From Sphingobacterium sp. CZ-UAM (GTDB lineage: Bacteria; Bacteroidota; Bacteroidia; Sphingobacteriales; Sphingobacteriaceae), in the NCBI RefSeq assembly GCF_002000245.1, contig NZ_MTCM01000001.1, forward strand, positions 1,178,001 through 1,242,000: DNA of 64,000 nucleotides. The letters run 5' to 3'. The notes beneath the pieces were generated by a model. The model was given only the letters and a program-made list of their open reading frames with translations. It searched no databases and was not told where the DNA came from. This document shows positions 44,380 to 52,740 of this stretch, piece after piece (within the stretch, counting starts at the first letter, position 1; each line of letters starts with the position of its first letter). The position numbers and the translations under genes were made by a program.

Positions 44380-44722
44380 TTACATATAAATATTTATCTT
44401 CTGCAGAATATCGGGCAAGTGATTTTCAAACCTTTTATTGATCCGTTCGAATCCACCTATCTCATCAAAGGGCTCTTTGTCGAGATCTTCGAAAGTAACA
44501 ATGCCTTCGACGATCATCTGCTTTTCAATCTGCTGGAGCAAACTCTTCTGCGGCACGGTCCAATTTTGTTGCTGGTAAAGCTGTAGAAAGACTTTTTTAA
44601 CACGATCTTTTCAGCTTTCAAGTGCGGATCCAGGCATATAGGTACGAATATAAGCAATAATATCGGTAGCCACATCCTGTCTTTTTGCATTTTTCCATGC
44701 ATCATGTGGCGTGCGAAGATTG
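44380..44722 (-). pseudogene. hsdR: Type I restriction subunit R (hsdR) C-terminal remnant
   Basis: One minus-strand frame reads RTPHDAWKNAKRQDVATDII through PGSALES, an in-frame TGA (44611-44613), then KDRVKKVFLQLYQQQNW, LLQQIEKQMIVEG and FDEIGGFERINKRF to a TAA at 44380-44382. The end matches the C-terminal domain of DEAD/DEAH-type HsdR (EcoEI-like). The start of the gene and all of hsdM/hsdS are missing. It is a decayed type I restriction system, with the BRO/Fic piece, a common neighbour, following. Confidence 0.65.
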
Positions 44723-44831
44723 CAGCCCTTGGTATCAGGTAATAAGCTCAGTTCCCTGAAGCGCGCCACGCTTTAATTGCGTCGGAGATGTGGCGATCAA
44801 TTTAAGCGTAGATATCTTGTTTTGATTTTCT

Positions 44832-44980
44832 TCAAAATACTTCCTGGAGAATCTGTTTGTCAAGGCTCAGATCGGCAACATGGGCGTTCTCTTCTTCCAG
44901 CTGACGGAGCCTACGCAGCTCCGAGACGCCCAGACCGCCGTATTTCTTCTTCCAGTTGTAGAATGTCCTTGCGACTTAGT
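44832..44980 (-). pseudogene. IS3-family OrfA fragment
   Basis: The minus strand reads RTFYNWKKKYGGLGVSELRR LRQLEEEN then HVADLSLDKQILQEVF to a TGA at 44832-44834. This is the typical HTH/leucine-zipper end of IS3 OrfA. A few residues are missing between EEEN and VADLSLDK, where the family has a short linker. OrfB is absent. It is a relic beside the hsdR remnant. Confidence 0.8.
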
Positions 44981-44989
44981 AAATCATAA

Positions 44990-45640
44990 TTATTCTTCCT
45001 GCCATTCAATCCCGGGATACATTTCTCCTGTTAATAAGTAAAATTGTAGTATTTCTAAACCATCTTTATTATCAACAAGCAATGCCGTAGGGTACTCATC
45101 CCTTTGTCCATTTGTCAATATAAAGTCTTTCATTTCACTAGTTGTCCCTTTCGGATTATGCGTAGTGTAACCCGCGTCGCCATTGAATCGGAGATATATT
45201 GCAAATGAATGAGTTGAATTTTTCAATAATATAATTGAACTTTCATCATGTCCGCTAAGGGTATATTCAACAAATTCGGTTTCATGAAACTGTTCAACTA
45301 CAGTTTTCAATTCCACCAACGTAGTGATGGAAAACTCCTTTCCATTGGCAACCAAGCTTAGCGCTGTAGGATTTGATAGAACTTCAATTCCATTGAAGAC
45401 ACTTGAAACATTTTCCATTTGTAATACAAAATTTTGGACAGCAATTTTTTCGTCCTCATTGTCAGTTATGCCACTTATTGAAATCGCATGGTCCGCCGTT
45501 GCAGAAACACTCAGATTACAAATATGAAATGAGCCTGAAATCTTATCGCTGATATCTTGTGCTTGAAGAAAAGCCTGTCTGGATCTTATAATTTTTTCCT
45601 TAAGTCCATCAGGTAAATGGTCGAATTCTGCTGTGTCCAT
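44990..45640 (-). CDS. Imm1-like immunity protein
   Basis: 216 residues from the ATG at 45640; a TTG at 45664 would overlap the preceding gene. The C-terminal part (HSFAIYLRFNGDAGYTTHNP, EYPTALLVDNKDGLEILQFY, TGEMYPGIEWQ) matches the Imm1 pattern: a GY(T/S) motif, then a P.....V+...al.fy..tGe.p..v.W end. Imm1 proteins neutralise deaminase or nuclease toxin tips. It follows the SUKH gene after 10 bases, so they are co-transcribed. No matching toxin is nearby. Confidence 0.65.
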   Translation of the reverse strand: MDTAEFDHLPDGLKEKIIRSRQAFLQAQDISDKISGSFHICNLSVSATADHAISISGITDNEDEKIAVQNFVLQMENVSSVFNGIEVLSNPTALSLVANGKEFSITTLVELKTVVEQFHETEFVEYTLSGHDESSIILLKNSTHSFAIYLRFNGDAGYTTHNPKGTTSEMKDFILTNGQRDEYPTALLVDNKDGLEILQFYLLTGEMYPGIEWQEE

Positions 45641-45650
45641 AGTGTCAATA

Positions 45651-46694
45651 TTATTTTTCTGCAATTTCTTTTAAAAAGGTTAGGAAGTTATCTGCATATA
45701 ATTCAAATTCCCACTCACCACTCCCGTGTATACTTGTATAAATTGGTGCATCATTTTCTGTTATTTCATTAATGTCTATGCAATACGGGTCAGCTCCAGC
45801 ATCAGCAATTACAACAAAATTCTTTGGCCAATCGGCAATTGATTTGTTAGTTACCGGATTAAATGAATAGCCTTCTTGTCTAGTTATTAGCTCAGAAGCT
45901 CCATATAAATGTAGACCTTGAAAGTATTTTTTGCTGTCAATAAATACGTTTAAAGGCGAGTAGTTTTTAAGGAACAGCAAATAATTTTCCGGTAATTTCC
46001 ATTTTTTCTCTATGTTTAAAATGTCGGTTTTATCTGCAACAACTAGCCAGTTTGTAGGGTTAGATAGATCTGGGTTTTTAGCTCTTTGTGCTTGGAGTTT
46101 TCTGTTAAGTTTTGAAGCAATTTTTTCAAGTTCTGTTTTTGGATTTTCCAGCGAATTATGAGTTTTCGGTTTAGGATAGCCATCACCGTCCTGAAAGCCA
46201 TTCTTCTGCCAGATTTCTATTTCTTCTATTCTTAAATCTGCTACTTTCCAATATCCTGGGTCTTTAGGTAGTTCCCGGTCAAATGCTTGTCTGCTAAATA
46301 ATGAGATGCTTTTGATTGCTTTTGCACGTATTGATGTATTAATACTCTCGTTTTTTAGAATTTCGATCAATGCCGGGTATGATTGTTTGCCGCTGGTTTT
46401 TAATAGTCCGTCAATGCCCCAATAGGTTAATTCAGGCTGAGTGATGCACCATTCGAAGAAGTCAGCGTAATTGGCTTCATCTTCGTTTACAAGTTTGATA
46501 ATATCAGTCATTAGGAAATTTCGCCAGTGCAAAATTTGTCCATTCCTTGCGTATTCTGTTAAGATATTTAAAACATATTCTCTGTCAGTTGATGAATATT
46601 TTTTCAATAATTTTTCTGTCAGTTTGGAAAATTTACCCCCATCTGTTTCGTCAACTATTTGCTGTCTTAATTTCTGTAAGTTTTTGTCTGTCAT
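45651..46694 (-). CDS. SMI1/KNR4 (SUKH) family immunity protein
   Basis: A 347-residue protein. The C-terminal ~150 residues form a SUKH domain: ILNIEKKWKLPENYLLFLKN, then LHLYGASEL, FVVIADAGADPYCIDI and an acidic end with WEFELYADNFLTFLKE. The N-terminal ~190 residues are helical and HEAT-like (YADFFEWCITQPELTYWGID, IRAKAIKSISLF). SUKH proteins bind and neutralise diverse nuclease toxins of polymorphic systems. The next gene on this strand is an Imm1-like gene. Confidence 0.88.
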   Translation of the reverse strand: MTDKNLQKLRQQIVDETDGGKFSKLTEKLLKKYSSTDREYVLNILTEYARNGQILHWRNFLMTDIIKLVNEDEANYADFFEWCITQPELTYWGIDGLLKTSGKQSYPALIEILKNESINTSIRAKAIKSISLFSRQAFDRELPKDPGYWKVADLRIEEIEIWQKNGFQDGDGYPKPKTHNSLENPKTELEKIASKLNRKLQAQRAKNPDLSNPTNWLVVADKTDILNIEKKWKLPENYLLFLKNYSPLNVFIDSKKYFQGLHLYGASELITRQEGYSFNPVTNKSIADWPKNFVVIADAGADPYCIDINEITENDAPIYTSIHGSGEWEFELYADNFLTFLKEIAEK

Positions 46695-46704
46695 AAAAAT
46701 ATTA

Positions 46705-46803
46705 TCAAAGTTTGGGCGTTTTTTTTATAAGTTGTAAATTATAACCGTCTGTAAATGATTTAATCATGCCCTTTTTGGGTATATCCTGGTACACATCCTT
46801 TTA
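46705..46803 (-). pseudogene. Short coding-like remnant upstream of the SUKH gene
   Basis: The minus strand reads KDVYQDIPKKGMIKSFTDGY then NLQLIKKTPKL to a TGA at 46705-46707. The composition is protein-like, but there is no start and the length is ~32 codons. It is the tail of a lost gene; the family is unknown. Confidence 0.35.
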
Positions 46804-46825
46804 AAATCATTCAATATAAAATGTC

Positions 46826-47158
46826 CTATATATCCATTCTTAATAGTCCTTCTTTTAATCTTTTTATACCGTCGCTCGTGTTCAGACACTCTTTCGGGCT
46901 CTGGTTATCAAGTGCAGGGATTTTCCGATCGATCCAGTCTAGACCTCCCTCTCTTAATTTTGCGAAGATTACCTTAGCTATATCGGACTTGTTATCCAGG
47001 TTTTCCTCCAATAGCTTCTGATCTACGGATCCTGTCCAGTAACTCTCTGCCCAATACACCATATTATCCCAGGCGATTTTACTTTTTTCGTCAAAATATT
47101 GTTCGAGCCTTATATAGTCCTGCCTGTTCGCTTCTGTTGCCATTTTATTCAAACTCAT
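46826..47158 (-). CDS. ParS/Xre/MbcA (DUF2384)-like protein
   Basis: A 110-residue protein. The C-terminal half (GLDWIDRKIPALDNQSPKEC, LNTSDGIKRLKEGLLRM) is like the antitoxin toxin-binding domain, where the pattern is W...p.paL.g.tP...l.t..G...v...l.r. The N-terminal half is helical, with DKSDIAKVIFAKLREG-type sequence and no clear HTH. In classic pairs the partner is a RES-domain toxin, but none is present here. A fragment of a second copy lies at 54283-54367. Confidence 0.5.
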   Translation of the reverse strand: MSLNKMATEANRQDYIRLEQYFDEKSKIAWDNMVYWAESYWTGSVDQKLLEENLDNKSDIAKVIFAKLREGGLDWIDRKIPALDNQSPKECLNTSDGIKRLKEGLLRMDI

Positions 47159-47211
47159 TTGTTAGTTATCTTCATATTTGATATGATCAATAATAAACTC
47201 TTTTTAATCCT
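47159..47211. repeat. Relic of the LRR gene 3' end in the duplicated block
   Basis: This stretch (ATCTTCATATTTGATATGAT and onwards to AACTCTTTTTAATCC) matches 34160-34213, the last codons of the LRR gene, and is joined directly to copy 2 of the 174-residue gene. The rest of the LRR gene is deleted here. Confidence 0.7.
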
Positions 47212-47733
47212 TTAAAATCGGTTCGTGTTATGTTTATCCAATAATTGATCAATCGAAGGTCTTTCAAAGTTTAATGCTGTCAAAATTTTTATTGCTTTTT
47301 CCTTATCTTCAATTAAAGCCTTCTCATACTCAAATACAAGTCCGGTGGTCAATAATCTCTGGTCACCTGTAAGTCCATCAAAACTTATACATTTCGCTGG
47401 TATTTCATAGTCTACCCACTGTCCTTTAATGAATTGTTGTAATTGTCCGAACGCAGGATTTCCATCTTCTCTGCCTTTTATCCTTGTTGGAATAATAAAG
47501 TCCTGTTGACAATTTTTAGGTTGATCTTCAATTATTATCCAATCCTCTCGATTAACACCATATTCTTCAAAGCAGCATTCCATTGCATCTTCCATAGTGT
47601 AAGAGAAATGATCCCAATCTGCAGAACTATCCTGTAAGCTGTAATAACCAAAAAGATAAACTCCGCCTTCTGCCTGACAAAGCATAAGTTTTTTTGTTTT
47701 CTCGTCTATGTTTTGAAATACTACTTTTCTCAT
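47212..47733 (-). CDS. Hypothetical immunity-type protein, copy 2
   Basis: 173 residues, nearly identical to the product at 34923-35447. The first ~107 residues are the same; later differences include A to V, GGH to DGL, R to G, V to L and L to S, and the end is RF instead of QHL. The flanking DNA on the 5' side is also the same. The end differs because the LRR gene that overlapped it in copy 1 is deleted here. It is acidic and cytoplasmic. A second, nearby copy suggests recent duplication with selection for extra immunity specificity, or simple drift. Confidence 0.7.
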   Translation of the reverse strand: MRKVVFQNIDEKTKKLMLCQAEGGVYLFGYYSLQDSSADWDHFSYTMEDAMECCFEEYGVNREDWIIIEDQPKNCQQDFIIPTRIKGREDGNPAFGQLQQFIKGQWVDYEIPAKCISFDGLTGDQRLLTTGLVFEYEKALIEDKEKAIKILTALNFERPSIDQLLDKHNTNRF

Positions 47734-47775
47734 TACATGTAAATATGATATAAATTGCTGTTCTAATATAATATC

Positions 47776-47916
47776 CTACCTATAATATTTTGACCAAGCT
47801 TGGAAATAAGGTTGTAGCTTTTCACTGAGATTCATCTTAACCCATTCTCGATCAACTGTATCAAAAATAAAAACGTCAATTTCTTCCAACGGTTTCATCT
47901 GAAGTTTCAAATTCAT
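47776..47916 (-). pseudogene. Internally deleted copy of the DUF7674-like gene
   Basis: An ATG at 47914-47916 starts a 46-residue frame that fuses the beginning of the 35490-35876 product (QMKPLEEIDVFIFDT) directly to its end (VDREWV, LSEKLQPYF) in frame, losing ~265 bases. It has lost the whole middle of the domain and is probably non-functional. Confidence 0.75.
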
Positions 47917-47917
47917 G

Positions 47918-48012
47918 TGCTATCAAGGTACAAAATAGGTGTGAAAATTGTCGTTACTGGGTTATATATTTTGTCTATTTAAATCCTCTTTTGTAAATTC
48001 AACAGTCTTATT
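47918..48012. repeat. Repeated upstream segment, copy A
   Basis: The sequence around TTACTGGGTTATATATTTTG and CCTCTTTTGTAAATTCAAC is repeated, diverged, at 55766-55860 and in a shorter form at 56030-56078. Copies A and C lie immediately upstream of plus-strand genes for exported proteins. It may carry a shared promoter. Confidence 0.55.
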
Positions 48013-48027
48013 ACTGAAATAAAACCG

Positions 48028-48393
48028 ATGTGCAAATTATCGCTAATTATTTTTCTTACGATCTGTTGCCTAAATAGTAGCTTTGCCCAATCCACTACCA
48101 ACTCTTCAAATAGTGAAATACATAACACTTTCTCGTATGCGTATATACGTGTAGAAGGAAAATTCTTATCGAAAAAACTAAAGGTGAAAGTGGACTTGGG
48201 AGACTCAGATGAACAGATCGCAGAAGGTGAAAAGCTTTCCGAAATATTAACCAATAAGAAGTCGTATGCTTCCATATTGAACTATATGTCTAAAATTGGC
48301 TATGAATTAGTAAATACATTCGATCTAACTGATAACTATAACGGTTCCGGCGGAAACAAAACCTACAGAATAATATATGGACATACAACTTAG
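48028..48393 (+). CDS. Hypothetical secreted protein
   Basis: A 121-residue protein with a clear signal peptide (LSLIIFLTICCLNSSFAQ). The mature ~100 residues are Ser/Asn/Lys-rich with VEGKFLSKKLKVKVDLGDSD and SYASILNYMSKIGYELVNTF. The latter resembles the ...xLNxMxxxGWELV pattern of small Bacteroidota proteins of the DUF4177 kind. Its 3' end overlaps the start of the GNAT gene by 17 bases. The upstream DNA is repeat copy A. Confidence 0.7.
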   Translation: MCKLSLIIFLTICCLNSSFAQSTTNSSNSEIHNTFSYAYIRVEGKFLSKKLKVKVDLGDSDEQIAEGEKLSEILTNKKSYASILNYMSKIGYELVNTFDLTDNYNGSGGNKTYRIIYGHTT

Positions 48394-48784
48394 TGTAAAT
48401 AGAGATTTGAACGCAAATGACATTCTGAAGTTGTATCAATCTAATAAATGGAGTGCAGCCGAAAAACCAGAACTACTGATCAAAGCACTCTTAAATTCGC
48501 ATTCTCTGGTTACTGCCTGGGATGGTACAACATTAGTGGGCCTCGGCAATGCTATTTCCGATGGGTATCTCGTGGTTTATTATCCACATCTACTAGTGCT
48601 ACCCTCCTATCAAGGCAAAGGAGTTGGGCGTTTGATTATGGATAAAATGCAAGAGATTTATAAGGGTTTTCATATGCAGATGCTCACCGCCGATGGTAAG
48701 GCTATTGAATTTTATAAAAAGAACGGCTTTGAACGAGCTGGACAAACTGAGCCAATGTGGATCTATTCGGGGGGCGATCATTAA
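48377..48784 (+). CDS. GNAT-family N-acetyltransferase
   Basis: A 135-residue single GNAT domain. Motif A is in VLPSYQGKGVGRLIMDKM (Q/RxxGxG/A for acetyl-CoA), followed by IEFYKKNGFERAG. It starts inside the end of the preceding secreted-protein gene, so translation is probably coupled, although the two products act in different compartments. The acceptor substrate is unknown. Another GNAT gene with a near-identical SYQGKG motif lies at 52008. Confidence 0.9.
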   Translation: MDIQLSVNRDLNANDILKLYQSNKWSAAEKPELLIKALLNSHSLVTAWDGTTLVGLGNAISDGYLVVYYPHLLVLPSYQGKGVGRLIMDKMQEIYKGFHMQMLTADGKAIEFYKKNGFERAGQTEPMWIYSGGDH

Positions 48785-48929
48785 ATTTGAGGAAACAACA
48801 AAGCTCGAGCAACTATTTTCAGCAATAATGGGTGTTTATAAATAGACTTTTCATTCAGAATCAAAGGTTCGAAGAGCCTGTCGTAATTAATATAACCGAA
48901 AAATATTATTTATTTAAAAAGAACAACGT

Positions 48930-51056
48930 ATGAGATTCGTATTTACATTGCTGCTTACATTTTTCTATACGCTGAATTTTGCTCAAGAAATTGAATACTC
49001 TACAAATTGGGTAAGTGGTATAAAACAACAGGTAATTCCTAAAGACCGCAGTCTAGTCTTAAACAATGGAAGTATAAAGGATAGCGTCATGTATTCGAAA
49101 TATTACAAATTGAAAAAAGTAGACAAAGGCCAACTGACGCTTGATATAATACTAAAAAAAGTACGTCCTCTGTCTGTAAATCCTGTAAAATTTGACATCA
49201 TCGTTGCTGGTGGAAATAAAGGATACACTTCGATCTATTATAAAACCTCTATACCATTTGACAAAATTTCTTCGAAAATATATATCCCTTTTGAGGCGGA
49301 GGTCGACTCTATTTCGGTGTTTTTTATTAGTTCAGGAAGTTCTAGTTTTTCAAAAATTGAAGTTCGTCCGGAAATACAATTTGGCAAAATATTGAGACAA
49401 TGGGAAGAAAGATTTGTGACGAAGATCAAAAGTCAAGAAATGGTGTCTAATCTCGTAGAATTAGCGCAAACCTGGGGCGCTATCAAATATAATTCTCCTT
49501 CAATTTCATATAATGATATTGATTGGGATGAGATTTTATTTGAACGGTTGTATAAGATCTTTGCGGATATTGAAACACCTAAACAGAGCATAGATATCTT
49601 GCTTAGTTATGTTTCTTCAAAACCCAATACGGCTTCCATAGGACTAAAATCAGAAAGTCTAATTCTCGAAAACCTAGATAATTCGTGGATCCAAAAGTCA
49701 TCATTGCTCTCCGCGATACAAAAAAAACGATTACAAATAATAGTGGATAATCCTCCTGCTTTTAAAAACAAATATATTGATCGATCTGATAATTTAGTTT
49801 ATACAAAACTTCAGGAGAAAACACTGCACAAAAATACATTACCCAACGTTTATGAACGTCTTGTCAACCTATTCAGATATTGCAATATCATAAAATATTT
49901 ATATCCATATAAATATACACTATCAGGGCAATTTGACAATGGTTCTCTGCTAGAAGAGCTGATACCTAAATTTATCAATGCAACGACTACACTGGAATAT
50001 AACAAACAATTAGTTATATTGAATTCAACCATTAAAGATGCACATAGTGCCATACCAACATCGTCAATAGGTTTTGTTCACAGCGTCTACGGAAATTTCG
50101 CGATAGGGCTGCCTATGCATATTAAGAAATTCAAGCAAGATTTTATCGTGACAAATATTGATAATTCGTTTTCAAAAACAACTGGAATACAAATAGGTAG
50201 TGTAATAGATAGAATAAATGGAGTACCACTGCATGAGTCCTATCAAAAAATAGCATCCTATATAGGAAGCCCTAGACCAGATGTACATCAGTACTTCGTC
50301 AATAGAGAAAAACTCATGAGTCTAATCCCTATATCGGACACCATAGATATAAGCTACTCCACGAATAAAATTGATAAAACCATCAAGATAAAAGGAGATA
50401 TTAGTCTTTCCCGCCTCTTTAGCAAACTAAAAGACAACAATGCAACCCTTCAAAAGTCTATTGAACATCATGGAATTTATAATATCGATGATAGTATTAC
50501 ATATATAAATCCAGCACATATTGACACATCGACGGCTATCAACGCTTGGATAAATCATAGTAATAAGATAATACTGGATTTACGAAATTACCCAAACGGT
50601 AAACTTGATATACAATCATTCATTTCTCCGGACCTGTTGTTTGCAAAAACACAAAAGCTATCTCATTATCCTCAACGTCTAATTGAGTCTGATATAACGA
50701 CAACGGGCGGAGCCAACTATCGTCATAGCAGAAAAATAGTGGTATTGATTTCGGAAGCATCAAGGAGTAATCCAGAATTCCTAGCGATGGCGTTGAGAGC
50801 TGCTCAGAGATCAGATGATATTACAATAATAGGCCGGAATTCGATGGGGGCTGACGGTAACGTTGTGACAATCCCATTAATAGGAAGTCCTACGTTTAGG
50901 TTTTGGTACACTGGTACTCGAATACTATACCCAGATCATGGAGAAACCCATGGTATCGGAATTAAACCTGACATCTATGTTCCACTTACTGAAGAGGAAG
51001 TGACCATGGGAGTAGATAGCATACTTAATAACGCTATTGATATTATCAGGAAGTGA
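48930..51056 (+). CDS. S41-family peptidase, exported, long form
   Basis: A 708-residue protein with a signal peptide (FVFTLLLTFFYTLNFAQ). An N-terminal ~150-residue beta domain is followed by a helical region and a PDZ-like part (GIQIGSVIDRINGVPLHES). The C-terminal S41 core has NKIILDLRNYPNG, the likely nucleophile Ser in SEASRSNPEFLAMAL, and IGRNSMGADGNVV. The usual NPGG after DLRxN is replaced by YPNG. It is an envelope protease distinct from the one at 21636. It is followed by a MITE-like element. Confidence 0.85.
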   Translation: MRFVFTLLLTFFYTLNFAQEIEYSTNWVSGIKQQVIPKDRSLVLNNGSIKDSVMYSKYYKLKKVDKGQLTLDIILKKVRPLSVNPVKFDIIVAGGNKGYTSIYYKTSIPFDKISSKIYIPFEAEVDSISVFFISSGSSSFSKIEVRPEIQFGKILRQWEERFVTKIKSQEMVSNLVELAQTWGAIKYNSPSISYNDIDWDEILFERLYKIFADIETPKQSIDILLSYVSSKPNTASIGLKSESLILENLDNSWIQKSSLLSAIQKKRLQIIVDNPPAFKNKYIDRSDNLVYTKLQEKTLHKNTLPNVYERLVNLFRYCNIIKYLYPYKYTLSGQFDNGSLLEELIPKFINATTTLEYNKQLVILNSTIKDAHSAIPTSSIGFVHSVYGNFAIGLPMHIKKFKQDFIVTNIDNSFSKTTGIQIGSVIDRINGVPLHESYQKIASYIGSPRPDVHQYFVNREKLMSLIPISDTIDISYSTNKIDKTIKIKGDISLSRLFSKLKDNNATLQKSIEHHGIYNIDDSITYINPAHIDTSTAINAWINHSNKIILDLRNYPNGKLDIQSFISPDLLFAKTQKLSHYPQRLIESDITTTGGANYRHSRKIVVLISEASRSNPEFLAMALRAAQRSDDITIIGRNSMGADGNVVTIPLIGSPTFRFWYTGTRILYPDHGETHGIGIKPDIYVPLTEEEVTMGVDSILNNAIDIIRK

Positions 51057-51076
51057 AAACATTAGTACTTTTAATT

Positions 51077-51167
51077 GACACGGTCTCATAAAGTTAAATA
51101 AATAAAAAATGCGAAGTCCTTTCCCATTCCGCATTTTTATAACTTACACACTTTATGAGACGGTGTC
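51077..51167. mobile_element. MITE-like element with 18-bp terminal inverted repeats
   Basis: GACACGGTCTCATAAAGT (51077-51094) and ACTTTATGAGACGGTGTC (51150-51167) are inverse with one mismatch. Between them AAAAATGCG and CGCATTTTT form an inner hairpin, which may end transcription from the S41 gene. The element is only 91 bp with no coding capacity. The ends resemble those of insertion sequences with GAGACGGT-type termini. It abuts a gene fragment related to 30768-30799. Confidence 0.7.
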
Positions 51168-51405
51168 GAAAAAACTGCTATTATGTGAGGTCGTGATTAC
51201 ATCCTAAGTGAAAGCAAATGGCGGGGATGAATAGAAACTTATTCCCGGATCATTAACTAATGATGATTACAAAAAAGTGGCCGCAGAATCTGGGGTTAAG
51301 TGGGATGGAATTTGAAACGAAATATAATATGGATATTCGTTTTTTTATTGCATATTAGCCAGCGGAAAATTAGACCATTAGAATTGGTACAACCTATAAA
51401 ACATA
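51168..51405. other. Fragments of two lost genes before the membrane-protein gene
   Basis: 51168-51199 repeats 30768-30799 (start GAAAAAACTGCTATTATGTG) with two differences. 51235-51315 reads a protein-like tail (KLIPGSLTNDDYKKVAAESG VKWDGI) to a TGA. Both are too short to be genes. The promoter for 51406 is presumably at 51320-51400. Confidence 0.5.
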
Positions 51406-51990
51406 TTGATTATGGAAAGGCCATATAGCGGTATTGCAACCCATTACGAAACTCCAACGGGATATTCCATTATCGTCCCGGCAAAGAAGCATTTACCTAT
51501 TATCATTATTTTTAGTTTATGGCTGCTTGGTTGGATACAATCAATTATTTTTTTTGCCCCGACACTCGGAGACTTTTACGATACAAACGGAGGTTTGAGC
51601 TTTGAGGTGATATTTTTTATAGTTTGGTGGATCCTCTCGACGGCAGCTGGCTTATTTGTAATGAAAACGTTAATGTGGTACCTCATTGGAAAAGAAATCA
51701 TTACAATAGATCGCGATCAAATAAGTATTTCCAGAAAAAATGATATTCTATTCAGGCATAAGATTTATGATCTACAAGAAGCGAAGAGATTTCATGTTGA
51801 GGAAGAACATTTTGAATTTGTTTTTTGGAACCAAGGGAATAGTTTAGGTATTTTTAGAAATAGAGGTACTATTCGATTTGAATATGGTTTTAAAACCATA
51901 AAATTTGCAAATGATATGGATCAAGCTGAGGCAAATCACATCCTGGAAAGATTAAGATCATCGGGCTATCTGACCGCTACTAATTTTTGA
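51406..51990 (+). CDS. Two-TM membrane protein of unknown function
   Basis: A 194-residue protein with two hydrophobic segments (about residues 30-50 and 66-88), then a ~100-residue soluble tail with beta strands (EIITIDRDQISISRKNDILF, HFEFVFWNQGNSLGIF) that may be PH-like. It is an inner-membrane protein. I do not recognise the family. A GNAT gene follows closely. Confidence 0.7.
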   Translation: MIMERPYSGIATHYETPTGYSIIVPAKKHLPIIIIFSLWLLGWIQSIIFFAPTLGDFYDTNGGLSFEVIFFIVWWILSTAAGLFVMKTLMWYLIGKEIITIDRDQISISRKNDILFRHKIYDLQEAKRFHVEEEHFEFVFWNQGNSLGIFRNRGTIRFEYGFKTIKFANDMDQAEANHILERLRSSGYLTATNF

Positions 51991-52007
51991 TTAAATTTTA
52001 TATAGCT

Positions 52008-52463
52008 ATGGACGTATGGGAAATAAAATACAGACCTGCATTAAAAAGTGATCTGAAGTTTCTGCTTGATCTCAGGATACAGACGATGAATCAGCATTTA
52101 ATTGCAAGCTCCTTACCGGTCTCTGATGAGGCACATTTACAAAGGATTGAATATCAATTTGTACACGCCACAATAATTGAAATAAATAAATGTGCCATAG
52201 GTCTATTAAAGGTTCACAGACAAGCAAATAACATAGAACTGATACAAATTCAGGTGGCTCCCTCCTATCAAGGCAAAGGAATCGGTACGAGAATATTGAA
52301 TGATTTGATAAAGGAAGCTACTGAATCAGAGAAAACGATCACATTAAGTGTCTTAAAAACCAATCCAGCTAAGGGTCTATATTTAAGCGTGGGTTTCAAG
52401 ATTGTTGGTGAGACTGATGACTCCTACCTGATGTTGTTTGAAAAAAGAGTATCTAAACAGTAG
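52008..52463 (+). CDS. GNAT-family N-acetyltransferase
   Basis: 151 residues from the ATG at 52008; a TTG overlapping the previous stop would add seven. The acetyl-CoA motif is QVAPSYQGKGIGTRIL, followed by LKTNPAKGLYLSVGFKIVGE. It is a second GNAT in the same region but clearly a different subfamily from the one at 48377. It probably forms an operon with the membrane protein gene. Confidence 0.9.
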   Translation: MDVWEIKYRPALKSDLKFLLDLRIQTMNQHLIASSLPVSDEAHLQRIEYQFVHATIIEINKCAIGLLKVHRQANNIELIQIQVAPSYQGKGIGTRILNDLIKEATESEKTITLSVLKTNPAKGLYLSVGFKIVGETDDSYLMLFEKRVSKQ

Positions 52464-52740
52464 ATATTGTAAAATGTATAAAGTATCGATAATTATTTGC
52501 GTCATTAGTTTTTACCTGATTGGCGATATAAAGAAATTGTTGTCTGAAACTACCTGTTAAGCATATTATACGCCAGCAAATTCAACATTTAAATTCACAG
52601 CGCTAAATGGGTGTGAGAATATCATCACTATATGGCGCTCACTCGTTGGATTTGCATTAGATTTACCCCACAGGAAGTATGATTCAGATGATAGCTCATT
52701 ACTACAATAAATTGATTAATTTTAGAAAAAGTCTTGATAT

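Noticed and set aside
52474..52560. 28-codon frame with a hydrophobic stretch after the GNAT gene
   Set aside because: Too short to support; may be a decayed leader.
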